Below are positions 48,108 through 56,685 of a stretch of DNA of 64,000 nucleotides, in pieces; within the stretch, counting starts at the first letter, position 1; every line of letters starts with the position of its first letter. This DNA is from CAXBBB01 sp963841855 (GTDB lineage: Bacteria; Bacteroidota; Rhodothermia; Rhodothermales; BA12): the NCBI GenBank assembly GCA_963841855.1, contig CAWJEJ010000004.1:434001-498000 (forward strand), written 5' to 3'. The notes under the pieces were generated by a model. The model was not told the origin of the DNA. It saw only the letters and a list, made by a program, of their open reading frames with translations, and ran no database searches. The position numbers and the translations under genes were made by a program.

Positions 48108-49219
48108 AGGACGCTCCGCAGCACTTCGATTACGCGGTGCACATCGTCCATGCTGTGGTGCGGACTGATGGGCAGGCTCAGCACCTCCCGATGCATTTGC
48201 TCTGAAAGGGGCAACGATCCCTCGCCAATACCGGCAAACTCATAGGCCGGTTGTAGGTGAGGTGGGATCGGGTAATGAATCAGCGTCTGCACGCCCTTCT
48301 CCCCCAGCTTCCTGGCAAGCTCGTCGCGCTGGGCGTGGCGTATCACGAAGAGGTGCCAAGCCGACTCGGCCCCGTCCAGAACGCCAGGCAACTGGAGCGC
48401 ATCGATGTCCTTGAGTTCGTCGAGATAGACTGCCGCTATGTCCGACCGGCGTGCGTTCCATTCGTCGAGGTGGACCAGTTTGGCTCCGAGTGCAGCGGCC
48501 TGTAGTGGGTCGAGTCGCGAGTTGTAACCGACTACCTCATTGTAGTATTTGACCTTGGAGCCGTAGTTACGCAGCACGCGCAGCTTGTCAGCCAGTTCGT
48601 CGTCGTCCGTTGTAACAGCCCCTCCGTCTCCAAAAGCGCCCAAGTTCTTGCCGGGATAGAAGCTGAATCCAGCCGCATGCCCTAGCGAGCCCGCACGCTG
48701 CCCGCCGAGCCGTGCGCCGTGAGCCTGAGCAGCATCCTCGATGACCAGGAGCCCGAGAGGGTCGGTGATGGCGCGCAGGCGCGTCACATCTGCTGGCTGC
48801 CCATAGAGATGGACCGGCATGACCGCACGAGTCCGCTCGGTCACGGCCTGGGTGATGAGGGACGGATCCAGGTTGTACGTGAACGGATCAGGCTCGACCG
48901 GTACCGGTGTTGCTCCGACTTGGGTAACGGCGAGCCACGTTGCGACGAACGTATTGGACGGTACGATGACTTCGTCTCCGGGGCCGATGCCGGCTGCTTC
49001 GAGAATGAGGCGGAGAGCTTCTAGCCCATTCGCTACTCCGATGCAATGCTTGGCGCCGCAATAGGAGGCGAAGGCGTGCTCGAACGCGTCAACTTCGGGT
49101 CCACCGATGTAATACCCCGAATCCATCACCCGTCGCATCGCGGCGTCGATCTCGGAACGGATCTCGTCGTATGCGGCGTGCAGGTCGAGGAAAGGAATGG
49201 ATGCGGAGTTATCTCCCAT
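48104..49219 (-). CDS. dTDP-3-keto-6-deoxyhexose aminotransferase (FdtB/QdtB-like)
   Basis: 371 residues, DegT/DnrJ/EryC1 family. IPFLDLHAAYDEIRSEIDAA, VIEDAAQAHGARLGGQRAG and the PLP Lys in FSFYPGKNLGAFGDGGAV are clear; the PGKNLGAFGD form is typical of the FdtB/QdtB/DesV branch. With the adjacent ketoisomerase it should give dTDP-3-amino-3,6-dideoxyhexose. It overlaps the isomerase gene by 11 bases. Confidence 0.92.
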   Translation of the reverse strand: MGDNSASIPFLDLHAAYDEIRSEIDAAMRRVMDSGYYIGGPEVDAFEHAFASYCGAKHCIGVANGLEALRLILEAAGIGPGDEVIVPSNTFVATWLAVTQVGATPVPVEPDPFTYNLDPSLITQAVTERTRAVMPVHLYGQPADVTRLRAITDPLGLLVIEDAAQAHGARLGGQRAGSLGHAAGFSFYPGKNLGAFGDGGAVTTDDDELADKLRVLRNYGSKVKYYNEVVGYNSRLDPLQAAALGAKLVHLDEWNARRSDIAAVYLDELKDIDALQLPGVLDGAESAWHLFVIRHAQRDELARKLGEKGVQTLIHYPIPPHLQPAYEFAGIGEGSLPLSEQMHREVLSLPISPHHSMDDVHRVIEVLRSVL

Positions 49220-49622
49220 GGACGGCTTCTATAAATTTATCGTAGTCTCGGATGTAGTCCGACTCCTCGTATACGTTCGACGCGAGAACGAGACATACGG
49301 AGCCAGACGAGAAGTTGTCCAGTTCGCGCCAGATCATCGGCACTACGCGTAAGCCCGTATACGAGCGGTTGAGATGAATGCGCTCTTTTCGGTGACCATC
49401 GTCGAGCACGACGTCGAAACTGCCCGACATAGCGATGATGAGCTGCTGAAGCCCGAGGTGGGCATGCCCTCCGCGCTCGGCGCCTCCAGGCACATCGTAG
49501 AGATAGTAAGCTCGCTTTATATCGAATGGAATGTGCTGCCCTCCTTCAATGAAGGTGAGATTGCCGCGAGGATCAGATATGCGAGGCAGATCTACCAGTT
49601 CGACTTGGTCTAGCGGAGTCAT
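49209..49622 (-). CDS. dTDP-4-keto-6-deoxyglucose 3,4-ketoisomerase (FdtA/QdtA-like)
   Basis: 137 residues, a single cupin. RISDPRGNLTFIEGGQHIPF at the start, RGGHAHLGLQQLIIAMSG with the catalytic His pair, and VPMIWRELDNFSSGSVCLVL at the end match the WxcM/FdtA/QdtA family. It moves the keto group from C4 to C3. Whether the product is galacto (FdtA) or gluco (QdtA) depends on few residues and is not decided here. It overlaps the formyltransferase gene by 4 bases. Confidence 0.93.
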   Translation of the reverse strand: MTPLDQVELVDLPRISDPRGNLTFIEGGQHIPFDIKRAYYLYDVPGGAERGGHAHLGLQQLIIAMSGSFDVVLDDGHRKERIHLNRSYTGLRVVPMIWRELDNFSSGSVCLVLASNVYEESDYIRDYDKFIEAVHGR

Positions 49623-50473
49623 CGCGGTGAGGGAGAAGTGAGAGACGTGATCGCCTTGATCAATTCGACGACTTCGCCGTCCGATGCCGAGACGACGATG
49701 CTGCGCGAGGTCTCGGCCAAAATCGTGCTCGGCTGCGCCCGCTCACCCATCCGGCGGCAGGCACGTATCCCTTGACCTCGAAAGAGGGCTGTCTGATACT
49801 CCGGGAAGTAGAACGCGCGAGCCGTACGGTTCATCTCTTCTGCCGTCTGCGACAGATCAATCTGCCGCGCGCTAGACACATCGAGATCCGATCTGCGGTA
49901 GAGACTCGCACCCTGCTCAGACTGCGGCTCAGACGACACCTCGCCGGCGACGAGCAGAGGTAACCACTCCACGATCAACTCGGTACCTTCCAAGTGAAAG
50001 CGGTCGAAGAGCGTGCGCGCCGTTTCCTGCTTGGCCAGAGGAAAGCGGCGCTGCGCCACGATCGCACCGGTGTCTACACCGGGATCAATGACGTGAAGCG
50101 TTACGCCCGCTTCGGTCTCCCCGTTGAGAAGCGGCCAGATAGACGTGTACACCCCTCGGTAGGCTGGCAGAGCGGAGAAGTGGATGTTGTACAGGCGAGT
50201 GCTCGCGAACTTGGACGTGTCAATGATGCGATCGTACTCGAGCGAGATCAGAATCAAATCCGGGTCGTCCTGAACGTCGGCGACAGCGACGATGGGGACA
50301 TCCAAAGCTTTCGCCGCCGCCACGAGTGAAGGCTGCCACGCGTCCACTCCGTCATCGCCCCCCGAAGGACATGCGAGCAGCCGGTGAGAGCCGAGTCCCG
50401 CAGCATGCCGCGACGCCGCATGCTGGAGCGCGTCGACGGCGACTCGGCCTCTGCCGCAAATCAGTATGGTCAT
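49619..50473 (-). CDS. sugar N-formyltransferase (dTDP-3-amino-3,6-dideoxyhexose)
   Basis: 284 residues. The formyltransferase catalytic triad is visible: Asn96 and His98 in YNIHFSALPAYRG and Asp134 in VIDPGVDTGAIV. It is smaller than tRNA-Met formyltransferase, lacks its C-terminal tRNA domain, and sits among dTDP-sugar genes, so it most likely formylates the 3-amino sugar from N10-formyl-THF (QdtF-like), giving Fuc3NFo or Qui3NFo. It overlaps rmlA and the ketoisomerase gene by 4 bases each. Confidence 0.88.
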   Translation of the reverse strand: MTILICGRGRVAVDALQHAASRHAAGLGSHRLLACPSGGDDGVDAWQPSLVAAAKALDVPIVAVADVQDDPDLILISLEYDRIIDTSKFASTRLYNIHFSALPAYRGVYTSIWPLLNGETEAGVTLHVIDPGVDTGAIVAQRRFPLAKQETARTLFDRFHLEGTELIVEWLPLLVAGEVSSEPQSEQGASLYRRSDLDVSSARQIDLSQTAEEMNRTARAFYFPEYQTALFRGQGIRACRRMGERAQPSTILAETSRSIVVSASDGEVVELIKAITSLTSPSPR

Positions 50474-51354
50474 TGGTCCTCGTCCGAATCGTTCTTGATG
50501 AGACCGAGCAGGTACGTGCCATAGTCGTTCTTCGAGTAGACGGCCGCGATGCGCTCAATGTCGGAGGCGGTGATCCAGCCCGAGTTGAAGGCGATCTCCT
50601 CTAAACAAGCGATCTTCTGTCCCTGCCGTTTTTCGATGGTCTGAACGAAGTTTCCCGCGTCGAGCAGACTCTCGGTCGTCCCGGTGTCGAGCCAAGCGAA
50701 GCCGCGGCCCATGCGCTCGACTTCGATCTCTCCCCACTCGAGGTAGATCTTGTTCACGTCGGTGATTTCGTATTCTCCTCGCGCGGACGGCTTGAGGTTC
50801 GCCGCGATATCGAGTACCCGGTTGTCGTAAAAGTAGAGTCCCGTGACAGCAAAGTTCGAGCGAGGCCGCTTGGGCTTCTCCTCAATGGTCTGCGCGCGCC
50901 CTTCGGCGTCGAAACTGACGATGCCGTAGCGTTCGGGATCTGCAACGTGGTAGCCGAAGACCGTAGCGCCCCGCTCGCGCTGGGCCGCCCGCTTGACCAT
51001 GCCTTCGAATCCGGCTCCATAGAAGATGTTGTCGCCGAGCACGAGCGAAGCGCCGTCGTTTCCGACGAAATCGCGCCCGATGACAAACGCTTGTGCCAGC
51101 CCGTCGGGCGACGGCTGCTCGGCGTAGGCCAGGTTCATGCCCCACTGGCTACCATCGCCGAGGATGTGCTCGAAGCGGGGCAGATCCTCGGGCGTCGAGA
51201 TGACCAGCACGTCCCGGATGCCCGCAAGCATGAGCGTCGACAGCGGATAGTACACCATCGGCTTGTCGTAGATCGGAAGCAGTTGCTTGCTCACCGCCTG
51301 AGTCACTGGGTAGAGACGGGTGCCTGAACCGCCTGCGAGAAGAATGCCTTTCAT
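50470..51354 (-). CDS. rmlA: glucose-1-phosphate thymidylyltransferase
   Basis: 294 residues from ATG 51352-51354, which overlaps the rmlB TGA as ATGA; the frame is open 26 codons upstream within rmlB without conservation. MKGILLAGGSGTRLYPVTQ, QLLPIYDKPMVYYPLSTLM and FAWLDTGTTESLLDAGNFV are hallmarks. It makes dTDP-glucose. rmlC and rmlD are absent, so rhamnose is not the product. Confidence 0.97.
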   Translation of the reverse strand: MKGILLAGGSGTRLYPVTQAVSKQLLPIYDKPMVYYPLSTLMLAGIRDVLVISTPEDLPRFEHILGDGSQWGMNLAYAEQPSPDGLAQAFVIGRDFVGNDGASLVLGDNIFYGAGFEGMVKRAAQRERGATVFGYHVADPERYGIVSFDAEGRAQTIEEKPKRPRSNFAVTGLYFYDNRVLDIAANLKPSARGEYEITDVNKIYLEWGEIEVERMGRGFAWLDTGTTESLLDAGNFVQTIEKRQGQKIACLEEIAFNSGWITASDIERIAAVYSKNDYGTYLLGLIKNDSDEDQ

Positions 51355-52412
51355 GTTGATGTACCTAGTCGTTTGAGATCCGTAGTGCCGCCTCGGACGG
51401 CTTCCATCCAGTCGCCGTTTTGGAGGTACCACTCGACCGTCTTGCGCATACCCGTTTCGAACGACTCATCAGGCGTCCAGCCCAATTCTCGCTCGACCTT
51501 GGATGCATCGATGGCATAGCGGAAGTCGTGTCCCGGGCGGTCTGTCACGAACGAGATGAGGCTGGCATGAGGAGCGCCAGCAGGACGGAGTTCGTCCAAG
51601 ACGGCGCAGACGGTATGCACCACTTCGAGGTTCGTCTTCTCGTTGTGGCCGCCCACGTTATAGGTCTCGCCCGGTTCTCCCGTCTCGAAGGCGAGTTGCA
51701 GAGCAGCAGCGTGATCCTCCACGTAGAGCCAATCGCGCACATTGTCTCCTTTGCCATAGACCGGAATGGGTTCGCCAGCGGCGGCCTTCAGTAACACGAC
51801 GGGGACTAGTTTCTCGGGATACTGGTACGGGCCGTAGTTGTTGGAGCAGTTGGTCGTCACGACGGGAAGCCCGAACGTGTGGAACCACGCTCTCGCCAGG
51901 TGGTCGCTGGCAGCCTTGGTTGCCGAATAGGGCGAGTTGGGCGCGTACGGCGTCGTTTCGGTAAACAGGTCGTCCGCTCCCAGCGTGCCATAGACCTCGT
52001 CCGTCGAGACGTGCAAGAATCGAAAGGCGCGCTGCTCGTCGGCGCTCAGCGAGGCACGGTGGGCGCGAGCGGCTTGCAACAGGTGAAACGTCCCCAGCAC
52101 ATTGGTCTCGACAAACGCAGCCGGTCCGTCAATCGAGCGGTCGACGTGGCTCTCGGCGGCGAGATGAAATACGCCGCTCGGGCGGTGGCGCTCGAATAGC
52201 TCGGCAACTGCTTTGGCATCGCGGATGTCGACATGCTCGAAGACGTAGTTCGCATGATCGGAGACCGGCGCGACGTTCTCGGGATGGCCTGCATACGTCA
52301 GCGCGTCGACGTTGACGACCCGGTAAGCTCCTCCTCCGACGAGCCGCCGCACCAGAGCGGAGCCGATGAACCCGGCACCTCCGGTTACGAGAACAGTTTT
52401 CATGTCATTCAT
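51351..52412 (-). CDS. rmlB: dTDP-glucose 4,6-dehydratase
   Basis: 353 residues. VLVTGGAGFIGSALVRRLVG binds NAD; the active-site LHVSTDEVYGTL and NSPYSATKAASDHLARAW carry the catalytic Thr-Asp-Glu and Tyr-x3-Lys. It gives dTDP-4-keto-6-deoxyglucose for the ketoisomerase/aminotransferase/formyltransferase branch. ATG at 52410-52412 overlaps the upstream dehydrogenase TGA by 4 bases. Confidence 0.97.
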   Translation of the reverse strand: MNDMKTVLVTGGAGFIGSALVRRLVGGGAYRVVNVDALTYAGHPENVAPVSDHANYVFEHVDIRDAKAVAELFERHRPSGVFHLAAESHVDRSIDGPAAFVETNVLGTFHLLQAARAHRASLSADEQRAFRFLHVSTDEVYGTLGADDLFTETTPYAPNSPYSATKAASDHLARAWFHTFGLPVVTTNCSNNYGPYQYPEKLVPVVLLKAAAGEPIPVYGKGDNVRDWLYVEDHAAALQLAFETGEPGETYNVGGHNEKTNLEVVHTVCAVLDELRPAGAPHASLISFVTDRPGHDFRYAIDASKVERELGWTPDESFETGMRKTVEWYLQNGDWMEAVRGGTTDLKRLGTST

Positions 52413-53728
52413 GTGGATTCGCTCTTTGGATTCGTTGCGTCTATAATAACATGTCTTGTGTCCACCAATGTTGCGGATTTAAGACGAACCGTTTGCCAGT
52501 CATACGCCGAATGATCTGTAGTTATCACTACGCAATCGGCCGACTCGAGAGCTTCATTCAGATCGCTGACCGACTCCATCTCTAATCCATGCTCTGAAAA
52601 TCGCGCCACGTGAGGATCGTGGTAGTTCACCAGAGCGCCCTTGTCCTGAAGCAGTTGGATTACGTCTAGCGCCGGACTCTCGCGCACATCCGATACATCG
52701 CGCTTGTACGCCACACCCAAGACGAGGACGCGGCTACCGTTGAGGGGTTTTTGAACAGCGTTGAGCGTGTTTTGCACCTGTGCGACCCAGAACTCAGGCA
52801 TCTTGGTGTTGATCTCGCTCGCCAGTTCGATGAACCGCGCCGTGTAGTTGAGCGATCGCAGCTTCCACGACAAGTAGAGCGGGTCTATCGGTATGCAGTG
52901 TCCGCCCAGGCCGGGTCCGGGAGTGAACTTCATGAAGCCGAACGGCTTGGTCGAGGCGGCCTCGATGATCTCCCACGCGTCAAGCTTGAGCTTGTCGCAC
53001 ATCAGCAGCAGTTCGTTCGCTAGGCCGATATTGACGGATCGGAACGTGTTTTCGAGCAGCTTTACCATCTCGGCCGCTTCGGTACTCGAGACCGGCACGA
53101 CGGTGTCGATGGCACCTCCGTACAACGCCGCCCCCGCCTGAGCGCACGCCTGGGTGATTCCTCCGATGACTTTGGGCGTGTTGACCGTCGTCCAGTCTTC
53201 GCGCCCCGGGTCGACGCGCTCGGGTGAGAAGCAAAGAAAGAAGTCGCGCCCGGCACGAGCGCCGCTCGCTTCAAGCGCGGGCAGGATCACTTCAGACGTC
53301 GTTCCCGGGTACGTCGTGCTCTCCAGCACGATGATCATCCCGTCGTGCACGAACTGCGCGATCTGCTCGGTCGCCGAGATGATGTAGGAGATGTCTGGGT
53401 CGCCCGTTTTGCGAAGCGGGGTTGGGACGCAGATGGAGACGCCGTCGCACCGGGTCAGAGCCGCGTAATCCGAAGTCGCCTCGATCTGCCCTGAAGCTAT
53501 GAGCGGCGCTAACCTGCTCCCCGGTATGTCCTCGACGTGCGAGACGCCCGAGTTCAGGCCATCGACGATGCGCTGATTCACGTCGATGCCGACTACTCGG
53601 AATCCGGCTTCCGCAAAGACGACCGCGAGCGGCAGTCCCACGTACCCTAGCCCGATGACTCCGACGACGATGTCTCTGCGCTCGATACGAACGATTAAAT
53701 CGTCGAGTAGGGAAGATCGAGATTCCAT
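52409..53728 (-). CDS. UDP-N-acetyl-sugar 6-dehydrogenase (WbpA-like)
   Basis: 439 residues of the UDP-Glc/GDP-Man dehydrogenase family. VGVIGLGYVGLPLAVVFAEA binds NAD; CVPTPLRKTGDPDISYI is the WbpA/TviB-type form of the second motif; the catalytic Cys is in GPGLGGHCIPIDPLYLSW. It should oxidise UDP-GlcNAc (or a related sugar) to the uronic acid. It is distinct from the Ugd at 54831-56171. In Porphyromonas gingivalis and Pseudomonas, WbpA feeds 2,3-diamino uronic acids, but wbpB, wbpD and wbpE are not present here. Confidence 0.9.
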   Translation of the reverse strand: MESRSSLLDDLIVRIERRDIVVGVIGLGYVGLPLAVVFAEAGFRVVGIDVNQRIVDGLNSGVSHVEDIPGSRLAPLIASGQIEATSDYAALTRCDGVSICVPTPLRKTGDPDISYIISATEQIAQFVHDGMIIVLESTTYPGTTSEVILPALEASGARAGRDFFLCFSPERVDPGREDWTTVNTPKVIGGITQACAQAGAALYGGAIDTVVPVSSTEAAEMVKLLENTFRSVNIGLANELLLMCDKLKLDAWEIIEAASTKPFGFMKFTPGPGLGGHCIPIDPLYLSWKLRSLNYTARFIELASEINTKMPEFWVAQVQNTLNAVQKPLNGSRVLVLGVAYKRDVSDVRESPALDVIQLLQDKGALVNYHDPHVARFSEHGLEMESVSDLNEALESADCVVITTDHSAYDWQTVRLKSATLVDTRHVIIDATNPKSEST

Positions 53729-53886
53729 ACGTGGGATTGTTTGGGGCTAAGGACTTATGCTACTCCTGCTCGCTTTGACAGCATCTATGAGAGCGTCACC
53801 TTGAGTTAACCATAGAGAGGAGCGCGCGTTCGGACCTGCACCCTTCGCTCGTGTGGGTGGCTCGATAAGCAGCGAAACGACCTTGC

Positions 53887-54834
53887 TCACACAGCTGAGC
53901 CCATCTGCTGGAAATACGACAGCGTGCGCTCCAGGCCGACTGTCCGATCCACTTGGGGCTCCCACCCAAGAAGCGCTTTGGCCTTGGAGATGTCGGGCTG
54001 GCGGACTTTCGGATCGTCGGCGGGAAGGTCTTCGTAGACGATTTGCGAGGTCGATCCGGTGAGCGAGATTACTTCCTCGGCAAAGTCGCGGATGGTAATC
54101 TCGTCGGGATTGCCGATGTTGACCGGCATGGCTTCACTGCTCAGGAGCAGGCGATAGATTCCCTCGATCAAGTCGTCGACGTAGCAGAAAGAGCGCGTCT
54201 GGCTCCCGTCGCCGAAGACCGTAATGGGTTCGCCGCGGAGAGCCTGCCCCATGAACGTCGGTAGCGCGCGTCCGTCGTCGAGGCGCATGCGGGGACCGTA
54301 GGTGTTGAAGATCCGTACGATGCGCGTGTCGACGTTGTGGTAGCGGTGATACGCCATCGTCATGGCTTCGGCGTAACGCTTCGCTTCGTCGTACACGCCT
54401 CGCATGCCAACGGGATTGACGTGTCCCCAATACGTCTCGGGCTGGGGATGGACCAGGGGATCTCCGTACGCCTCACTCGTAGAAGCGAGCAGGAAGCGGG
54501 CACCCTTGGCTTTGGCCAATCCCAGCGTGTTGTGCGTACCCAGCGCTCCCACCTTGAGCGTCTGGATGGGGTATCGCAGGTAATCGACCGGCGAGGCAGG
54601 CGACGCAAAGTGGAGCACGTTGTCGAGCGGCCCCTTGACATAAACGTAGTCCGTCACGTCATGGTTGACGATCGAAAAGTGGGGGCTCCCGATCAGATGG
54701 GCGACGTTGTCCGCCGAGCCGGTCAGGAAGTTGTCGAAGCAGATGACTTCGTGCCCTTCCGCAATGAACCGGTCGCACAGATGGGATCCCAAGAACCCTG
54801 CCCCCCCTGCCACCAGAGTGCGCGGCTGTCTCAT
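53887..54834 (-). CDS. uxs: UDP-glucuronate decarboxylase (UDP-xylose synthase)
   Basis: 315 residues, SDR. RTLVAGGAGFLGSHLCDRFI, HFASPASPVDYLRYPIQTLK, ASTSEAYGDPLVHPQPETYW, GVYDEAKRYAEAM with the catalytic Tyr-x3-Lys, and FNTYGPRMRLDDGRALPTFM are all typical of UXS. It converts UDP-GlcA to UDP-xylose. Its ATG overlaps the ugd stop by 4 bases, which fits the two-step pathway. 158 bases separate its end from the next gene; no clear terminator or promoter is visible there. Confidence 0.94.
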   Translation of the reverse strand: MRQPRTLVAGGAGFLGSHLCDRFIAEGHEVICFDNFLTGSADNVAHLIGSPHFSIVNHDVTDYVYVKGPLDNVLHFASPASPVDYLRYPIQTLKVGALGTHNTLGLAKAKGARFLLASTSEAYGDPLVHPQPETYWGHVNPVGMRGVYDEAKRYAEAMTMAYHRYHNVDTRIVRIFNTYGPRMRLDDGRALPTFMGQALRGEPITVFGDGSQTRSFCYVDDLIEGIYRLLLSSEAMPVNIGNPDEITIRDFAEEVISLTGSTSQIVYEDLPADDPKVRQPDISKAKALLGWEPQVDRTVGLERTLSYFQQMGSAV

Positions 54835-56171
54835 CGCACCGCCTGATCTGTGCCGGGCCGCCCGACGCTGAAGTAGGTGAAGCCGGCCGCTTCTACAATG
54901 TCGGGGTCATAGAGATTACGGCCATCGAAGATGAGCGGGGAGCCAAGGCGGCTGCGCACCGTGTCGAAGTCGGGACGGCGGAAGGCATTCCACTCGGTCA
55001 GGATTACCAGCGCGTCCGCTCCTTCGAGCGCTTCGTACTGCGTCTCAGCGTAGGCGATCTCGTCGCCCAACACATCGCGCGTCGTGTCGGCGGCTTCGGG
55101 ATCATAGGCGACGACGGTGGCGCCGGCATCAAGCAGCACGCGGATCACGCTGTGGGCTGGCGACTCGCGCACGTCGTCGGTATTCGCTTTGAAGGCTAGG
55201 CCCCACGCGGCGATGCGCTTTCCTTCCAGCGTGCCGCCGAAATGCGAAACGATCTGCTCTCCCAGGCGCACGCGCTGCTTATCGTTTACTTTGAGGACAG
55301 AGTCGAGCAGTTCGAACGGGTATCCGTTGGCGCGCGAGGTGCGCAGAAGTGCGTTGACGTCTTTGGGAAAGCACGAACCGCCAAACCCGATGCCCGGATA
55401 CAAGAACTGGTTTCCGATGCGGCTGTCCGTACCGATGCCGCGCCGCACGTTGTCGACGTTGGCGCCGACCAAGTCGCACAGGTTAGCGACTTCGTTCATA
55501 AACGTGATTTTCGTCGCCAAGAACGCATTGGCAGCATACTTCGTCATCTCGGCCGAGCGCACGTCCATCACCAGTATGGGATTTCCCTGGCGGACGAAGG
55601 GCTCGTACAACTTGCGCATCTCCCGGGCAGCACGCTCGCTCTCCGCTCCAATGACGACGCGTTCCGGCTTCATGAAGTCGGTTACAGCCATTCCTTCGCG
55701 AAGAAACTCCGGGTTGGATACGACATCGAATTGCTCCTGTCGTACACCTGCCTCCAACAGAGCAGCTTTCACTCGCGCGCCGGTCCCCACGGGGACTGTG
55801 CTCTTGTTGACGAGGATGCGGTAGGCATCGGGGTGCTCTTGGAAAAGAGAAGCCAGGTTCTCGACTACCGAGAGCACATAGGACAGGTCGGCCGATCCGT
55901 CTTCTTGAGGAGGAGTCGGCAATGCCAGAAACAAGACGTCGGACTGCAAGAACGCCTTGTCGAGCTGGGTCGTGAAATGGAGCCGCTTCAGTTCGATGTT
56001 GCGCCGGAAATACTCTTCGAGTCCGGGCTCGAATATAGTCACGTGGCCCGAACTCAGCTTGTCGACTTTCGATTTATCGATGTCGACGCACGTTACGCTG
56101 TTCCCCATTTCGGCGAAACACGTACCACTGACCAGGCCAACGTACCCGGTGCCTACTACTCCTATTTTCAT
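54831..56171 (-). CDS. ugd: UDP-glucose 6-dehydrogenase
   Basis: 446 residues. MKIGVVGTGYVGLVSGTCFA binds NAD; FLALPTPPQEDGSADLSYVL, and the catalytic Cys in GIGFGGSCFPKDVNALLRT are clear. It oxidises UDP-glucose to UDP-glucuronate, supplying both a uronic acid and the substrate of the xylose synthase encoded next. It starts 1 base after the SLBB gene stop. Confidence 0.97.
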   Translation of the reverse strand: MKIGVVGTGYVGLVSGTCFAEMGNSVTCVDIDKSKVDKLSSGHVTIFEPGLEEYFRRNIELKRLHFTTQLDKAFLQSDVLFLALPTPPQEDGSADLSYVLSVVENLASLFQEHPDAYRILVNKSTVPVGTGARVKAALLEAGVRQEQFDVVSNPEFLREGMAVTDFMKPERVVIGAESERAAREMRKLYEPFVRQGNPILVMDVRSAEMTKYAANAFLATKITFMNEVANLCDLVGANVDNVRRGIGTDSRIGNQFLYPGIGFGGSCFPKDVNALLRTSRANGYPFELLDSVLKVNDKQRVRLGEQIVSHFGGTLEGKRIAAWGLAFKANTDDVRESPAHSVIRVLLDAGATVVAYDPEAADTTRDVLGDEIAYAETQYEALEGADALVILTEWNAFRRPDFDTVRSRLGSPLIFDGRNLYDPDIVEAAGFTYFSVGRPGTDQAVR

Positions 56172-56172
56172 G

Positions 56173-56685
56173 TCACCTAGTCAATTGAATTACAACGAGA
56201 ATTATCGAGAAAACCAGGCTCCCGATGGGAGCATAATCTCTCAGCGTAAACCCCTGTTCTACAACGCTATCCACGACTAGAACGTAGCCATTTTCAAGGA
56301 TGAGAGAGTCGGGAAGAATGCCAATGGTATCGTCCATCTGCACTTCGAAGATCAACTGGTCCGAGGACTGTGCCGCTGGAGCAAAAAGCTTCACGAACAT
56401 GGTGCGCCGGTTCTGCTCGAGGCGCTCTGACGAGAGCAGGGGACCTCCCGCATACGCCATCAGCTCGTTTGCGCTCGTGCCAACGGGCACCTCGTAGTAC
56501 CCGGGGTAGCGAACGCTCCCATAGGCAGAAACTCGTATCGTGAGTTCGCCCTCGTCGGCGTAGCGGTAGTATCCGCCAGAGCCGAAAAGAGATCGCTCTA
56601 ACCCGTTGGCTTGCGCGAAAGCGGATGAGGCGAAGAAGAGAGTGCTCAGCAGGAGCAGGAGAAGAGAAAATCGCTTGCTAAACAT
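56173..56685 (-). CDS. small SLBB-domain exported protein
   Basis: 170 residues from ATG 56683-56685. A signal peptide (about 1-25, ending SSAFAQ) is followed by one SLBB-like beta-grasp segment (TIRVSAYGSVRYPGYYEVPV and GTSANELMAYAGGPL) and a C-terminal membrane helix (GSLVFSIILVVIQLTR). It lacks the Poly_export domain of Wza, so it is not a complete outer-membrane channel; it may be an accessory of the export machine. The stop of wzc overlaps its start by 8 bases. The true Wza is not in the window. Confidence 0.8.
   Translation of the reverse strand: MFSKRFSLLLLLLSTLFFASSAFAQANGLERSLFGSGGYYRYADEGELTIRVSAYGSVRYPGYYEVPVGTSANELMAYAGGPLLSSERLEQNRRTMFVKLFAPAAQSSDQLIFEVQMDDTIGILPDSLILENGYVLVVDSVVEQGFTLRDYAPIGSLVFSIILVVIQLTR

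Noticed and set aside
49619..50473. Methionyl-tRNA formyltransferase (fmt)
   Set aside because: The catalytic triad is shared, but the protein lacks the tRNA-binding C-terminal domain and is embedded between dTDP-sugar genes.
50470..52412. dTDP-L-rhamnose synthesis
   Set aside because: rmlA and rmlB are present but rmlC and rmlD are not; the following genes lead to a 3-amino/3-formamido sugar instead.
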